DNA of 64,000 nt, taken from positions 1 through 64,000 of the forward strand of contig CAKUDG010000012.1 of NCBI GenBank assembly GCA_934644965.1, in the 5' to 3' direction. The translations under genes were made by a program, and so were the position numbers. The notes under the pieces are model-generated. The model saw only the letters and a program-made list of their open reading frames with translations. It was not told the DNA's origin and ran no database searches. Positions 44,401 through 52,833 of this stretch are shown piece by piece; position 1 is the first letter of the stretch; each line of letters begins with the position of its first letter. This stretch comes from an uncultured Victivallales bacterium (lineage in GTDB: Bacteria > Verrucomicrobiota > Lentisphaeria > Victivallales > UBA1829).

Positions 44401-46020
44401 ATGGGAAAGAAAAACAGGAAAAATCATTCCCCGGGGACCCCTCCGTCCCCCGGACAGTTGAAAGACAGCACTTCCCCGGGAAAGAAGGAAGCCCTCCCCC
44501 CGGGAAAAAACGCCCGGCCCTCTTCTGCAGCGGCGGATTCCGGGAAACCTTTGAATGCTTCGTCCGCCTTCGCAGCCCAGGAATCTCCGCGGGGGGAAAA
44601 CAGACAAGCAGGGAAATCTGCCGGAAAAATTGGAAAAAACGTCTCTCCCACACAAAAAGAGTCTTCATCTGCGGAAACTGTTTCACACCGTCCTCCCCTC
44701 AAGGGACTTCCCGTGCGAAAGAAAGCTGAGAAACTCACCGGAGCGCGTCAAAGCAAGGTCAATCCGAAAGTCCAGACTCTGCTGCAGCATGAACAGCACA
44801 AGCGCAACATCGTCAAGATTTTTCTGATTGTCACCGCCGTCATGACCGTTCTGTTCCTGATCTGCTTCCTGCAGGATCAGTTCGCCCGGACCGGAAGACA
44901 CAACAAGGCGATTCAGGCCCGTCTGGCAAAACTGGAGGAAAATGAACGCAGAATGTTTTCCGTGAACGGCTACGAACAGGAACGAGCGGCACGGGACGGA
45001 ATCCGTCTTGCAGAGGCCGTGCTCGCACTCGACTACCGCGGCCAGATTGCGGAAATGGAAAAGAAAATCAAACAGTACAACGAAATTCTGGAAACTTCCT
45101 TCCCCGTTCTTGCCGCTCCCGGCGAAGAAGGCTCCGGATTCATTGCGAAAAGCGCCATGCTGGACATGGTCCACATCCCCGCCGGAGAATTCTACATGGG
45201 GCAGCGCCAGAACGAACCGGGCGGACTGAATGAAGACGAGCTCCCCCGCAGAAAAATCACCATTGCCAATCAGTTCTGGATCGCGAGGACCGAAGTCAGC
45301 GTCTGGCAGATGCGCAAACTCATTCCCGGCTACAAAATGGAACTCTGGGGTGGCTATACTCTGGACGGGCTTTCCCAGCCCGCCGGAAGCGTCAAATGGC
45401 ATACGGCCGCCCTCTTCTGCCAGAAACTCACCGAACTGGAAAGAGCCGCGGGACGCATTCCCGAACATTATGAATACCGCCTCCCCTCCGAAGCCGAATG
45501 GGAATACGCCTGCCGCGCAGGAACGGAAAGCACATATTACTGGGGAAACAGTTTTGGAAATGAAGGCGCCGTTTACGCCAACAGTCTCGACAAGCGTTCC
45601 GCCCTGAAATTCGGCTGGCAGGAAGGCCCCGACATGGCCCAGAACGACCGACACTACGTCTCCGCTCCCGCCGGCTCCTACAAGCCGAACGCCTTCGGAC
45701 TCTATGACATGAGCGGAAATCTCTGGGAATGGTGCTATGACTGGTATGATCCGAATGCCTACAAGGATCATATCACACCGAGGAAATCCCCCGTCCAGCT
45801 TCGGCCCGTCTCCGTCGCCTACACGCAGTACCGCCCCTTCGATGCAAGCACGTACGACATTGAAACCCCGTGCAAGGTCATCCGCGGCGGCTCATGGGGC
45901 AATCTGCCGGAAGATCTCCGCTCCGCGAAACGGGATTTCATGCCGCCGGAACAGGCCAATACCGGAGTGGGATTCCGCCCGGTGCTCGCACCGGTCATTC
46001 CCACGAAAACCAGAAACTGA
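44401..46020 (+). CDS. Membrane-anchored formylglycine-generating-enzyme-like protein
   Basis: 539 residues. A polar, Ser/Pro/Lys-rich N-terminus of about 135 residues precedes one transmembrane helix (136-158) and a coiled-coil-like segment (KAIQARLAKLEENERR). An FGE-sulfatase fold follows from about 256, with HIPAGEFYMG, YRLPSEAEWEYACRAG and LYDMSGNLWEWCYDWY. The end (RGGSWGNLPEDLRSAKRD...GVGFRPV) lacks the cysteine pair of true formylglycine-generating enzymes, so it is a PvdO/EgtB-like or non-catalytic member. The catalytic-fold domain should lie outside the membrane. ATG 44401 follows GAGGAAA; a TTG six codons upstream is less likely. Substrate or binding role is unknown. Confidence 0.85.
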   Translation: MGKKNRKNHSPGTPPSPGQLKDSTSPGKKEALPPGKNARPSSAAADSGKPLNASSAFAAQESPRGENRQAGKSAGKIGKNVSPTQKESSSAETVSHRPPLKGLPVRKKAEKLTGARQSKVNPKVQTLLQHEQHKRNIVKIFLIVTAVMTVLFLICFLQDQFARTGRHNKAIQARLAKLEENERRMFSVNGYEQERAARDGIRLAEAVLALDYRGQIAEMEKKIKQYNEILETSFPVLAAPGEEGSGFIAKSAMLDMVHIPAGEFYMGQRQNEPGGLNEDELPRRKITIANQFWIARTEVSVWQMRKLIPGYKMELWGGYTLDGLSQPAGSVKWHTAALFCQKLTELERAAGRIPEHYEYRLPSEAEWEYACRAGTESTYYWGNSFGNEGAVYANSLDKRSALKFGWQEGPDMAQNDRHYVSAPAGSYKPNAFGLYDMSGNLWEWCYDWYDPNAYKDHITPRKSPVQLRPVSVAYTQYRPFDASTYDIETPCKVIRGGSWGNLPEDLRSAKRDFMPPEQANTGVGFRPVLAPVIPTKTRN

Positions 46021-46321
46021 GTGTATGGAGTGAAAGCTAATTTCCCGTCATCCGCCCCATGTACACGTTCTCTTCCGTGCGCATCCTTTCCGGAAGGAAA
46101 TGCCCGGAGGACAGAGTAAAAGAATGGGAAGATGAAAGAAAACAACGATTTCTGAAGAATCAGGCAAGGGAAAAGGAAGGCAAAGAAGAGGAAGAAGCTC
46201 TTGCGCGCGCGCCCCTTCTTCCTCCTCCTCCGGCAGGGGGAAACAATCCCGGGATGCAAAATCAGCAAATGTTTTTTTCTATATGACATTTTTTTGGAAA
46301 GGAGTTGAGAAACACCGCCCT
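46021..46321. other. Intergenic leader before the oxidoreductase operon
   Basis: About 300 bases with no supported gene. A perfect 10-bp inverted repeat, GAGGAAGAAG/CTTCTTCCTC (46188-46197 and 46215-46224), surrounds a GC-alternating loop; no T-run follows. AAGGAG at 46298-46303 is the only strong Shine-Dalgarno, 18 bases before the ferredoxin ATG. Confidence 0.5.
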
Positions 46322-46588
46322 ATGGAACAGAACAGAAAAAAAGTCTTCCGCGTGGAAATTGCGAAAGACGAATGCAAAGGCTGCGAACGGTGCGTAATCA
46401 CCTGCCCCCGCGGTCTTCTGAAAATGGGAACGAAATTCAATATCATGAGCTTTCCCTATGCCGTCTATTCAGGAAGCGGCTGCATCGGATGCGGGTCCTG
46501 TTTTTACACCTGCCCGGAGCCCGGAGCCATTACGATCATCGAAGAAAAGCCCGAGGAAAACACGAAAGACGATGGAATACAACAATAA
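46322..46588 (+). CDS. 2-oxoacid:ferredoxin oxidoreductase, 4Fe-4S ferredoxin (delta) subunit
   Basis: This 88-residue protein carries two 4Fe-4S clusters, with ligands C18, C21, C24, C28 (CKGCERCVITCP) and C54, C57, C60, C64 (CIGCGSCFYTCP). It is the electron-transfer subunit of the enzyme encoded by the next two genes, passing electrons from the thiamine-diphosphate site to ferredoxin or flavodoxin. It overlaps the alpha-subunit gene by 17 bases. ATG 46322 is taken because homology begins there; an in-frame ATG at 46283 would add 13 residues but lies upstream of the AAGGAG at 46298. Confidence 0.92.
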   Translation: MEQNRKKVFRVEIAKDECKGCERCVITCPRGLLKMGTKFNIMSFPYAVYSGSGCIGCGSCFYTCPEPGAITIIEEKPEENTKDDGIQQ

Positions 46589-47651
46589 ACTTCTGCTGAA
46601 AGGCAATGAGGCCGCCGTCTACGGCGCATTGCTTGCCGGATGCGAATGCTTTTTCGGCTATCCGATCACTCCCGCCAGTGAAATTGCGCACTGCGCCGCG
46701 AGAAATTTTCCGAAACTGGGGAGGATCTTTCTCCAGGCGGAATGTGAAATTGCGGCGATCAATATGGTTTTCGGCGCATCGGCCGCGGGAAGAAGAGCCA
46801 TGACGGCATCTTCGGGACTGGGAATCAGTCTGAAACAGGAAGGGGTCTCCTATATTGCGGGGAGCGAACTGCCGGCAGTCATCATCGACGTCATGCGAGG
46901 CGGCCCCGGACTCGGGAACATCAATCCGGAACAGGCCGACTACAATCAGATTGTCAAAGGCGGCGGACACGGCAGCTATCGCGTCATCGTGCTCGCCCCC
47001 GGTTCCGCACAGGAAATGTGCGACCTGACAATGCTCGCCTTCGATCTGGCGGACAAATACCGGACTCCGGTCTATGTTCTGACCGACGGCATGATCGGGC
47101 AGATGATGGAAAAAGTCTCCCTCCCCGAACCGAAAGCACACCGCCCCTTCCCCGAATGGGCGCTCGACCGGACTCGGGCCAGGAACAACTTCATCACATC
47201 CATTTATCTGGATGCCAACGATCTGGAAACGGTCAACCTGCGTCTTCAGAGCCGTTATGACGAAATCCGGAAAAACGAGCAGCGCGCAGAGGAATACCTT
47301 ATGGACGGTGCCGAACAAATACTGGTCGCCTACGGCATTTCCGGGAGAATGGCACGCTCGGCGGTGGAGGAGCTGCGCAAACGGGGAATCAAAGCCGGAA
47401 TGATCCGGCCTCAGACTCTTTTCCCGTTTCCCGTCAACGCCTGTGTCAAAGCCGTGGAAAACGGAGCCGTCAACTTCTTCTCGGTGGAAATGAGCAACGG
47501 GCAGATGATTGACGACATCAAGCTGGCCATTGAATGCCGCCGGCCGGTTCATCTGGTGAACCGGATGGGTGGAAATGTGCTCAGCGTGGCGGAAATTGTC
47601 GAACGAGTATCAGAGCTCTCATCATCCCAGGGAGGCGCACATCATGCCTGA
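46572..47651 (+). CDS. 2-oxoacid:ferredoxin oxidoreductase alpha subunit, VorB type
   Basis: This 359-residue pyrimidine-domain subunit of a thiamine-diphosphate enzyme oxidatively decarboxylates 2-oxoacids (2-oxoisovalerate or similar) to acyl-CoA while reducing ferredoxin. Signatures are LLLKGNEAAVYGALLAGC, FFGYPITPASEI, GISLKQEGVSYIAGSELP and RGGPGLGNINPEQADY, which follow the VorB pattern closely. The C-terminal transketolase-like domain includes AYGISGRMARSAVEEL. The gene overlaps its neighbours on both sides (17 and 8 bases), so subunits are made in step. Branched-chain 2-oxoacid use is suggested by family resemblance; 2-oxoglutarate is the alternative. Confidence 0.92.
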   Translation: MEYNNKLLLKGNEAAVYGALLAGCECFFGYPITPASEIAHCAARNFPKLGRIFLQAECEIAAINMVFGASAAGRRAMTASSGLGISLKQEGVSYIAGSELPAVIIDVMRGGPGLGNINPEQADYNQIVKGGGHGSYRVIVLAPGSAQEMCDLTMLAFDLADKYRTPVYVLTDGMIGQMMEKVSLPEPKAHRPFPEWALDRTRARNNFITSIYLDANDLETVNLRLQSRYDEIRKNEQRAEEYLMDGAEQILVAYGISGRMARSAVEELRKRGIKAGMIRPQTLFPFPVNACVKAVENGAVNFFSVEMSNGQMIDDIKLAIECRRPVHLVNRMGGNVLSVAEIVERVSELSSSQGGAHHA

Positions 47652-49116
47652 TGTTATCAAATACGGACGCCCGGGCGGTTTCTTTGAAACCTTTGAACGC
47701 AGACCCGGCCCCATCAAGAAAAACATGCACTACTGCCCCGGCTGCGGGCACGGCATTCTGCATAAACTCATCGCGGAAGCCATTGCGGATTTCGGAATCA
47801 AGGAACGCACGGTGTTCATCGCACCGGTCGGATGCGCGGTCTTCGCGTATTATTATTTCGACTGCTACGGAATTTCGGCGCCGCACGGACGGGCCCCGGC
47901 GCTCGGAACGGCGCTGTCACGCGTCGATCCGGACAATGTCGTCATCTCCTATCAGGGGGACGGCGACCTCGGCGCCATCGGCTTCAATCACCTGATCCAG
48001 GCGGCCAACCGCGGGGAAAACATGACCGTTTTCTTCGTCAACAACGTCATCTACGGCATGACCGGCGGACAGATGGCTCCCACCACACTCCCGGGACAGA
48101 AAACACAGACTTCTCCCCTCGGACGCTCCATCGCAGATACAGGATATCCGCTGAAAGTCTCCGAAATGATTTCGGCTCTGGATTCCCCCGTCTATGTCGA
48201 ACGCGTCGCGCTGAGCACCATTCCGAACATTCTCAAGGCGAGGAAGGCTCTCAGAAAGGCGCTGAGAAACACCATGGAGAAAAAAGGATTCTCTCTCGTG
48301 GAATTCCTTTCCGGATGCCCGGTCAATCTGAAAATGAACGCTTCGGACATGAACTCCTTCATCGAAAACCAGATGACGAAGTACTTCCCGCTCGGCTGCT
48401 ACAAGGACGTCGCCGACACACGGGACCCCATCTGCCGCAGCACGGGAAGATTCGACACAGAATCCGTCAAGGAAGCCCTCTTCCCCGTCCATGCCGACAA
48501 AAAAGTCGACGAGCATTTCCGGAATCATTCCAAAATCTTTGAAAAAGAACGCCGCATCAAAATCTCCGGATTCGGCGGACAGGGGGTGCTTTCCCTCGGT
48601 TTCATGATCGCCACCATGGGCAAACTGAGGAATTTCAACGTCTCCTGGCTTCCCTCCTACGGCCCGGAAATGCGCGGGGGAACGGCCAACTGTTCCGTCG
48701 TTCTCAGCCATGGACATGTCGGCTCCCCGCAGGCCGATTTCGGATGCAGCCTTCTGATCTGCCTGAATCAGCCTTCCGCGGACAAGTTCATTCCCATCCT
48801 GGTCAGAGACGGGGTGCTGATCTATGATTCCTCAACCATCACCCTGCCCCCTGTCAGCGAGGACAAAATCGTCTACGGTGTGCCCGCCGCAGACATCGCA
48901 AAGAAACTCGGAGATCAGAAGGTCGCCAATTCCGTCATCCTCGGAGCCGTGGCCGTCATGATGCAGGAGTGTTTCCTGGAGGGCGACGACAAGGAGGACT
49001 TCGACCACGCCTTTGAAGAAGCCATCGTCGAATGCTTCAGCAACAAGGACGCCGTCATCCGGATGAACATTGAGGCCTTCTATCTCGGCAAGGAAGCCGT
49101 GAAGAAGATGAGCTGA
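47644..49116 (+). CDS. 2-oxoacid:ferredoxin oxidoreductase, fused beta and gamma subunits
   Basis: 490 residues. Residues 1-290 are the thiamine-diphosphate-binding beta subunit (HYCPGCGHGILH, then PVGCAVF, the cofactor motif GDGDLGAIG...NNVIYGMTGGQ, and the APTTLPGQKT loop). Residues 300-490 are the gamma subunit (ISGFGGQGVLSLGFMIA, GPEMRGGTANCSV, NSVILGAV). In many organisms these are separate polypeptides; here one frame joins them. GGGAGG precedes the ATG. A strong terminator follows the stop, closing the three-gene operon. The enzyme marks anaerobic metabolism and would supply reduced ferredoxin or flavodoxin. Confidence 0.93.
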   Translation: MPDVIKYGRPGGFFETFERRPGPIKKNMHYCPGCGHGILHKLIAEAIADFGIKERTVFIAPVGCAVFAYYYFDCYGISAPHGRAPALGTALSRVDPDNVVISYQGDGDLGAIGFNHLIQAANRGENMTVFFVNNVIYGMTGGQMAPTTLPGQKTQTSPLGRSIADTGYPLKVSEMISALDSPVYVERVALSTIPNILKARKALRKALRNTMEKKGFSLVEFLSGCPVNLKMNASDMNSFIENQMTKYFPLGCYKDVADTRDPICRSTGRFDTESVKEALFPVHADKKVDEHFRNHSKIFEKERRIKISGFGGQGVLSLGFMIATMGKLRNFNVSWLPSYGPEMRGGTANCSVVLSHGHVGSPQADFGCSLLICLNQPSADKFIPILVRDGVLIYDSSTITLPPVSEDKIVYGVPAADIAKKLGDQKVANSVILGAVAVMMQECFLEGDDKEDFDHAFEEAIVECFSNKDAVIRMNIEAFYLGKEAVKKMS

Positions 49117-49135
49117 AATCCGCCTCAGGAAAAAA

Positions 49136-49192
49136 GGCTTTTCCCGTGGTGTATTTCTGCTTCTCCCCACGGGAAGGCCTTCCTTTTTTTCC
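49136..49192 (+). terminator. Intrinsic terminator of the oxidoreductase operon
   Basis: TTCCCGTGG (49141-49149) pairs with CCACGGGAA (49167-49175), extended by GGC/GCC, and a run of seven T residues follows at 49184-49190. It begins about 20 bases after the stop codon. Confidence 0.78.
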
Positions 49193-49348
49193 TTCCGGAC
49201 TGCTTTTTTCTCTCCTCCGTCTTCTTCTCCGCGGCGCCGGGGCTGTGTTTTCTCTGAGACTCTGCAGAAACACCAGAGGACGAACCACTTGTGACCCAAT
49301 CCCAACAGCACACCTGTGATGAAGAGCAGGAAAGGAGAATAAAACAAA

Positions 49349-49396
49349 ATGGAAGATCACACACACACTCTCTCTCTCCGACGGAAACGGATCTGA
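49349..49396 (+). other. Possible 15-codon leader peptide over a dinucleotide repeat
   Basis: An ATG with AAAGGAG 11 bases upstream opens a 15-codon frame (MEDHTHTLSLRRKRI) ending in TGA. Its middle is a run of five AC and five TC units. Loss of one dinucleotide would join this start in frame with the aldo/keto reductase, whose frame is open through here. It may be a translated leader or chance. Confidence 0.35.
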
Positions 49397-49440
49397 CTCC
49401 CCCCCCTTTGACAGAAAAAAAATTCCATGACAGGAACTCC

Positions 49441-50316
49441 ATGAAAGAAAAGACATTGCAGAACGGCTTCCGGATGCCGGTTCTGGGACTCGGCACCTGG
49501 GGATTCGGCGGACGTGCCGAACGGGATCCGGCCTGCCGCGACGAAGAGGAAAGCGCCGTCATCCGCCAGGCTCTGGAAATGGGATACCGCCATATCGACA
49601 CGGCGGAAATGTATGCCTCCGGGCACAGCGAAACACTTGTGGGGAACGCCATCCGCGGCTTCCGGCGCGAATCCCTTTTTCTCAGTTCCAAAGTCTGGAA
49701 AACGCATCTGCGTTTCGACGATGTCCTCCGGGCTCTGGAAGGATCTCTCCAACGTCTCGGAACAGACTATCTGGATCTTTATCTGATTCATCAGGCGGAT
49801 CCGGAACTGCCCGCAGCGGAAAGCATCCGTGCCATGAACCGCCTGAAATCCGAAAAGCTGATTCGCGCAATCGGGGTGAGCAATTTTGCAGTTCCGCGTC
49901 TGGAAGAGGCGCTTCGGGCGGCGGAAAGCCCGATTGCGGCCAATCAGGTGCACTACAGTCTCTGCATCAGGGAAGCGGAGGAAAGCGGAATGCTCCGCTA
50001 CTGTCAGGAACACGACATCATGCTGATCGCATGGCGTCCGCTGAGGGACATCGGCTGTCATGGCCGGAACAGTTCTTCCTGTCCGCTCCTTCTCCGGCGG
50101 ATGGCGGAAAAATACGGGAAAACGCCGTCACAGATTGCGCTGAATTTTCTGACGTCGCAGAAAAACGTCGTCACAATCAGCGCCTCACACAATCTTCTCC
50201 ATCTCCGCGAGAACCTCGAATCGGCGGATTTCTCAGTCGATCCCGAAGATCTGGAACGACTGAGACGCGAATACCCGGGGAAACAGTCCGTCTCCCCTGC
50301 CGTCCCGCTCGTGTGA
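49441..50316 (+). CDS. Aldo/keto reductase
   Basis: This 291-residue NAD(P)H-dependent carbonyl reductase has an (alpha/beta)8 barrel. The catalytic tetrad is visible: Asp and Tyr in HIDTAEMY, Lys in SSKVWKTH and His in LYLIHQAD, followed by RAIGVSNF and a C-terminal NADP-binding GxxS-like segment (TISASHN). It is soluble. ATG 49441 follows AGGA at 6 bases; the frame is open upstream to 49291 without homology. It sits at the edge of a sugar-catabolic locus and converges on the gene at 50378-52552. It could interconvert sugar aldehydes, keto-sugars and alcohols; the substrate is unknown. Confidence 0.92.
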   Translation: MKEKTLQNGFRMPVLGLGTWGFGGRAERDPACRDEEESAVIRQALEMGYRHIDTAEMYASGHSETLVGNAIRGFRRESLFLSSKVWKTHLRFDDVLRALEGSLQRLGTDYLDLYLIHQADPELPAAESIRAMNRLKSEKLIRAIGVSNFAVPRLEEALRAAESPIAANQVHYSLCIREAEESGMLRYCQEHDIMLIAWRPLRDIGCHGRNSSSCPLLLRRMAEKYGKTPSQIALNFLTSQKNVVTISASHNLLHLRENLESADFSVDPEDLERLRREYPGKQSVSPAVPLV

Positions 50317-50377
50317 AGAGAGATCGTGCGCGTTTCTCCCCAAAGAAGAGGAACGGGAGATGCGTGGAGCTCTTCAC

Positions 50378-52552
50378 TCAGCCCAATTCGTCCCGGACGA
50401 TTTCCCCGTTTGCCCTCTGCATCAGGAATCCCGATGGCGGAAGCGTGATTTCCTTCCGCGTCCCTCCGGTGGAATGAAGCCAGACGCGGTGCTCCTTTTC
50501 AAAATCAATGTTGAAAAGACAGATTTCTCCGTGTTCCGGGAACCAGGAATAGGAAATATAGGAACATTCATCGGACGGATTCTCCTGATCAGGGCCGGTG
50601 ATGTACACCTCCGGCCGGGTGATGCGGGCAAGGTAGCGGTACAGATCCCCGATCGGACCGGCGCCGCCGGGTTCGGACTGCGGACCGTAATCCAGGTCAT
50701 ACGCGCCCGGATAAGCCCAGGAATTCAGGAAAAACACCTCGCCCTTTCCCGTTTTTCTGCGGAGAAGGAAGGGGACAAGCGTTTCATGATCGAAAAGAAG
50801 CGTTTCGATGGAGGGATCGAGAATTTCCAGGTCTCCGAGACAGGTGAAGAAGACTCCGTAACGGCGGGAGATGTCGACTCCGAGACAATTCTTTTCCGTT
50901 CCCGGCGCGGTCGCCCAGTAGAAACGCGGACCGCGGCCTTTCACTTTCACGCCGCAAAGTTCGGAAAAATCTCCGCCATGGACAAGATCCTCACGCGTGT
51001 ACTGCCAGATGTTGCGCGTCACATCGGTCGAGAGCTGGGGGATGGAAATGAAGAGCTTTCCCCCGTCCCGGACATAATTCAGAAGTGTCCCGTACTGCTT
51101 CTCCGAACAGGTGTTCCATCCGGTGAAGAGAAGAGCGCGGTAGTTCTTCAGCAGGAAGGACGCATCCGGCTGATCGAAGGCGAAGCTGACCGTGTCCACC
51201 TGCCCGTACGGCGTTCCGGAGAAGAGACGGTTGTAATCCTTCGTCCCGTAAATTCCCTGCGGACGCGGGAAAAACACCTTCCGCGCAATTTCCCATCCCC
51301 TTTCGGGAGCACCTTCAAACCAGTTCGGATCGGCTTCCGCCTGCGCGTAAAGCCCCCCGATGACGTGATTCGGGCTGTATCCGTTCAGGGAAAGGCTGCA
51401 GAGATCGTAATTGCCTTTGACCAGAGCCAGAGAGGTGAAAGGCTGTCCGGAAGGAGTGCCGTTTTTCTTCACGAAATCGTAAAAGTCGGAAATCACCGCC
51501 CGGTATTTCCGGGCATTCGGGGAATTGTGGTCCAGATTCGGGAAATGTTTCGACACCTCCTCATAGAGAGGCGCGCCCAGATGCGGATCCGTTTTCCCGA
51601 TGACGGTCGGAATACGCGGAGTATCGTTCATCGGCGAATTGTCCGCAGTGGTCTGGACATGCCAGGAACCGCTTTCGTTCACAAGGATTTTCGCCCCCGC
51701 CAGATATTTCAAAAACATTTCACTCCGAAGCGTTTCAAAACGGTGCGGATTGGAAAACGGAAGCCAGGAGTAATGTTCGTTGGCGATATGCGCACCCCAG
51801 AGCGGAGTCTCATACTGCCGGTGCAGTCCCCGGGACAGGGCGGACATGAAATTCAATTCCATGCAGCAGTCTTCATACAATGTGATGTCCGTTCCCGCGG
51901 CCACTTCATAGTCCATGTAGAAATTGCTGCTGGTGGCGATGATGTTTCCCCAGCCGGAAGCGCGGCGTTCCTCAACATGCGCTTTGACTTCCGCACAGAA
52001 ACGCTCCGCCAGACGGTCGAGCGTCACAAGTCCCTTCCCGGCAAATTTCTCGTCAAAACGGAAAGTGAAGCGTTCGCCGAAGTCGTAGCCCAGATAATAT
52101 TTCCCGACACTTTGAAACTCTTTGGAATATTCCTCGTTCGCCTCACAATACAGCAGCATGGACCAGATCCCCTTCTCGGCACAGCGGCGGATCGACTTGA
52201 GAACCCCGGCTCCCGCACGATCAGAATAACGGGCCAGTTCCGGACAATCCTTCACCGTCAGATACAGTTCATTTTTCCAGTCCGGGTCCGGAAGTTTGAC
52301 TCCGATATCCTCCAATGCCAGATACCGGGCTTTTGTCACCGGTGCATTCCCGCCGTTTCCCCACCAGAACTGAATCAGATTTCCCTGATTCTCCTGGATC
52401 GTCAGATCAATGATTTCCAGCGGCGAAATGCTGTCCGAAGCCCAGGTCGTGTAAGCGACTCCGGAACCCATCAGATAACCCGCACAGGTATTGTACACGG
52501 CACTGCCCACAAAAATCCCGCAGGGGGGAAGTTCGATTGTTCTGCCTTTCAT
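50378..52552 (-). CDS. Glycosidase-like protein of unknown family
   Basis: This 724-residue protein has no signal peptide. The N-terminal half looks like a barrel enzyme (FVGSAVYNTCAGYL, IIATSSNFYMDYEV, LWGAHIANEHYSWLP, ILVNESGSWHV). The second half has an A4-like glutamine-amidotransferase fold (YRALLFTGWNTCSEKQYGTL, GGKLFISIPQL) and a small C-terminal beta domain, the layout of GH42-like enzymes. The catalytic residues are not identified; E in ANEHY and in NESGS are candidates. AAAGGGTGG precedes the ATG. Directly upstream on the same strand is an AraC regulator, which probably controls it. It has relatives in many gut and PVC genomes in my memory, but no function I can name. Confidence 0.65.
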   Translation of the reverse strand: MKGRTIELPPCGIFVGSAVYNTCAGYLMGSGVAYTTWASDSISPLEIIDLTIQENQGNLIQFWWGNGGNAPVTKARYLALEDIGVKLPDPDWKNELYLTVKDCPELARYSDRAGAGVLKSIRRCAEKGIWSMLLYCEANEEYSKEFQSVGKYYLGYDFGERFTFRFDEKFAGKGLVTLDRLAERFCAEVKAHVEERRASGWGNIIATSSNFYMDYEVAAGTDITLYEDCCMELNFMSALSRGLHRQYETPLWGAHIANEHYSWLPFSNPHRFETLRSEMFLKYLAGAKILVNESGSWHVQTTADNSPMNDTPRIPTVIGKTDPHLGAPLYEEVSKHFPNLDHNSPNARKYRAVISDFYDFVKKNGTPSGQPFTSLALVKGNYDLCSLSLNGYSPNHVIGGLYAQAEADPNWFEGAPERGWEIARKVFFPRPQGIYGTKDYNRLFSGTPYGQVDTVSFAFDQPDASFLLKNYRALLFTGWNTCSEKQYGTLLNYVRDGGKLFISIPQLSTDVTRNIWQYTREDLVHGGDFSELCGVKVKGRGPRFYWATAPGTEKNCLGVDISRRYGVFFTCLGDLEILDPSIETLLFDHETLVPFLLRRKTGKGEVFFLNSWAYPGAYDLDYGPQSEPGGAGPIGDLYRYLARITRPEVYITGPDQENPSDECSYISYSWFPEHGEICLFNIDFEKEHRVWLHSTGGTRKEITLPPSGFLMQRANGEIVRDELG

Positions 52553-52833
52553 GTGACCACCCTTTCTTTTCTCTTACACGGTAACGAGGGCCACCTGCGC
52601 GCAGCCCCCATTGTCTTTCCATGAAAAATGAATCCTGCTTTCCGGTCTCTGAAAAAGAACATCCCGAATCTCAGCAGAAGTTCGCTTTCCCCGGCCGGAC
52701 TGCGGAAAGGTCTCGGACAGTCTTGCCGCCTGGAAAAGACTGTCCGCATTTTCCCGTTTTTTGATTCCTTTGCTAATTTTTCGTTTTCCCTGCGGTCTCA
52801 AAAGCCGATAGAAGAAGATTCCCGCGCATTCTG

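Larger units (their letters stand above)
49117..49440. other. Intergenic region before the aldo/keto reductase
   Basis: About 320 bases hold the operon terminator and a microsatellite-like leader (49349-49396). No strong promoter hexamers were recognised. Confidence 0.45.
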
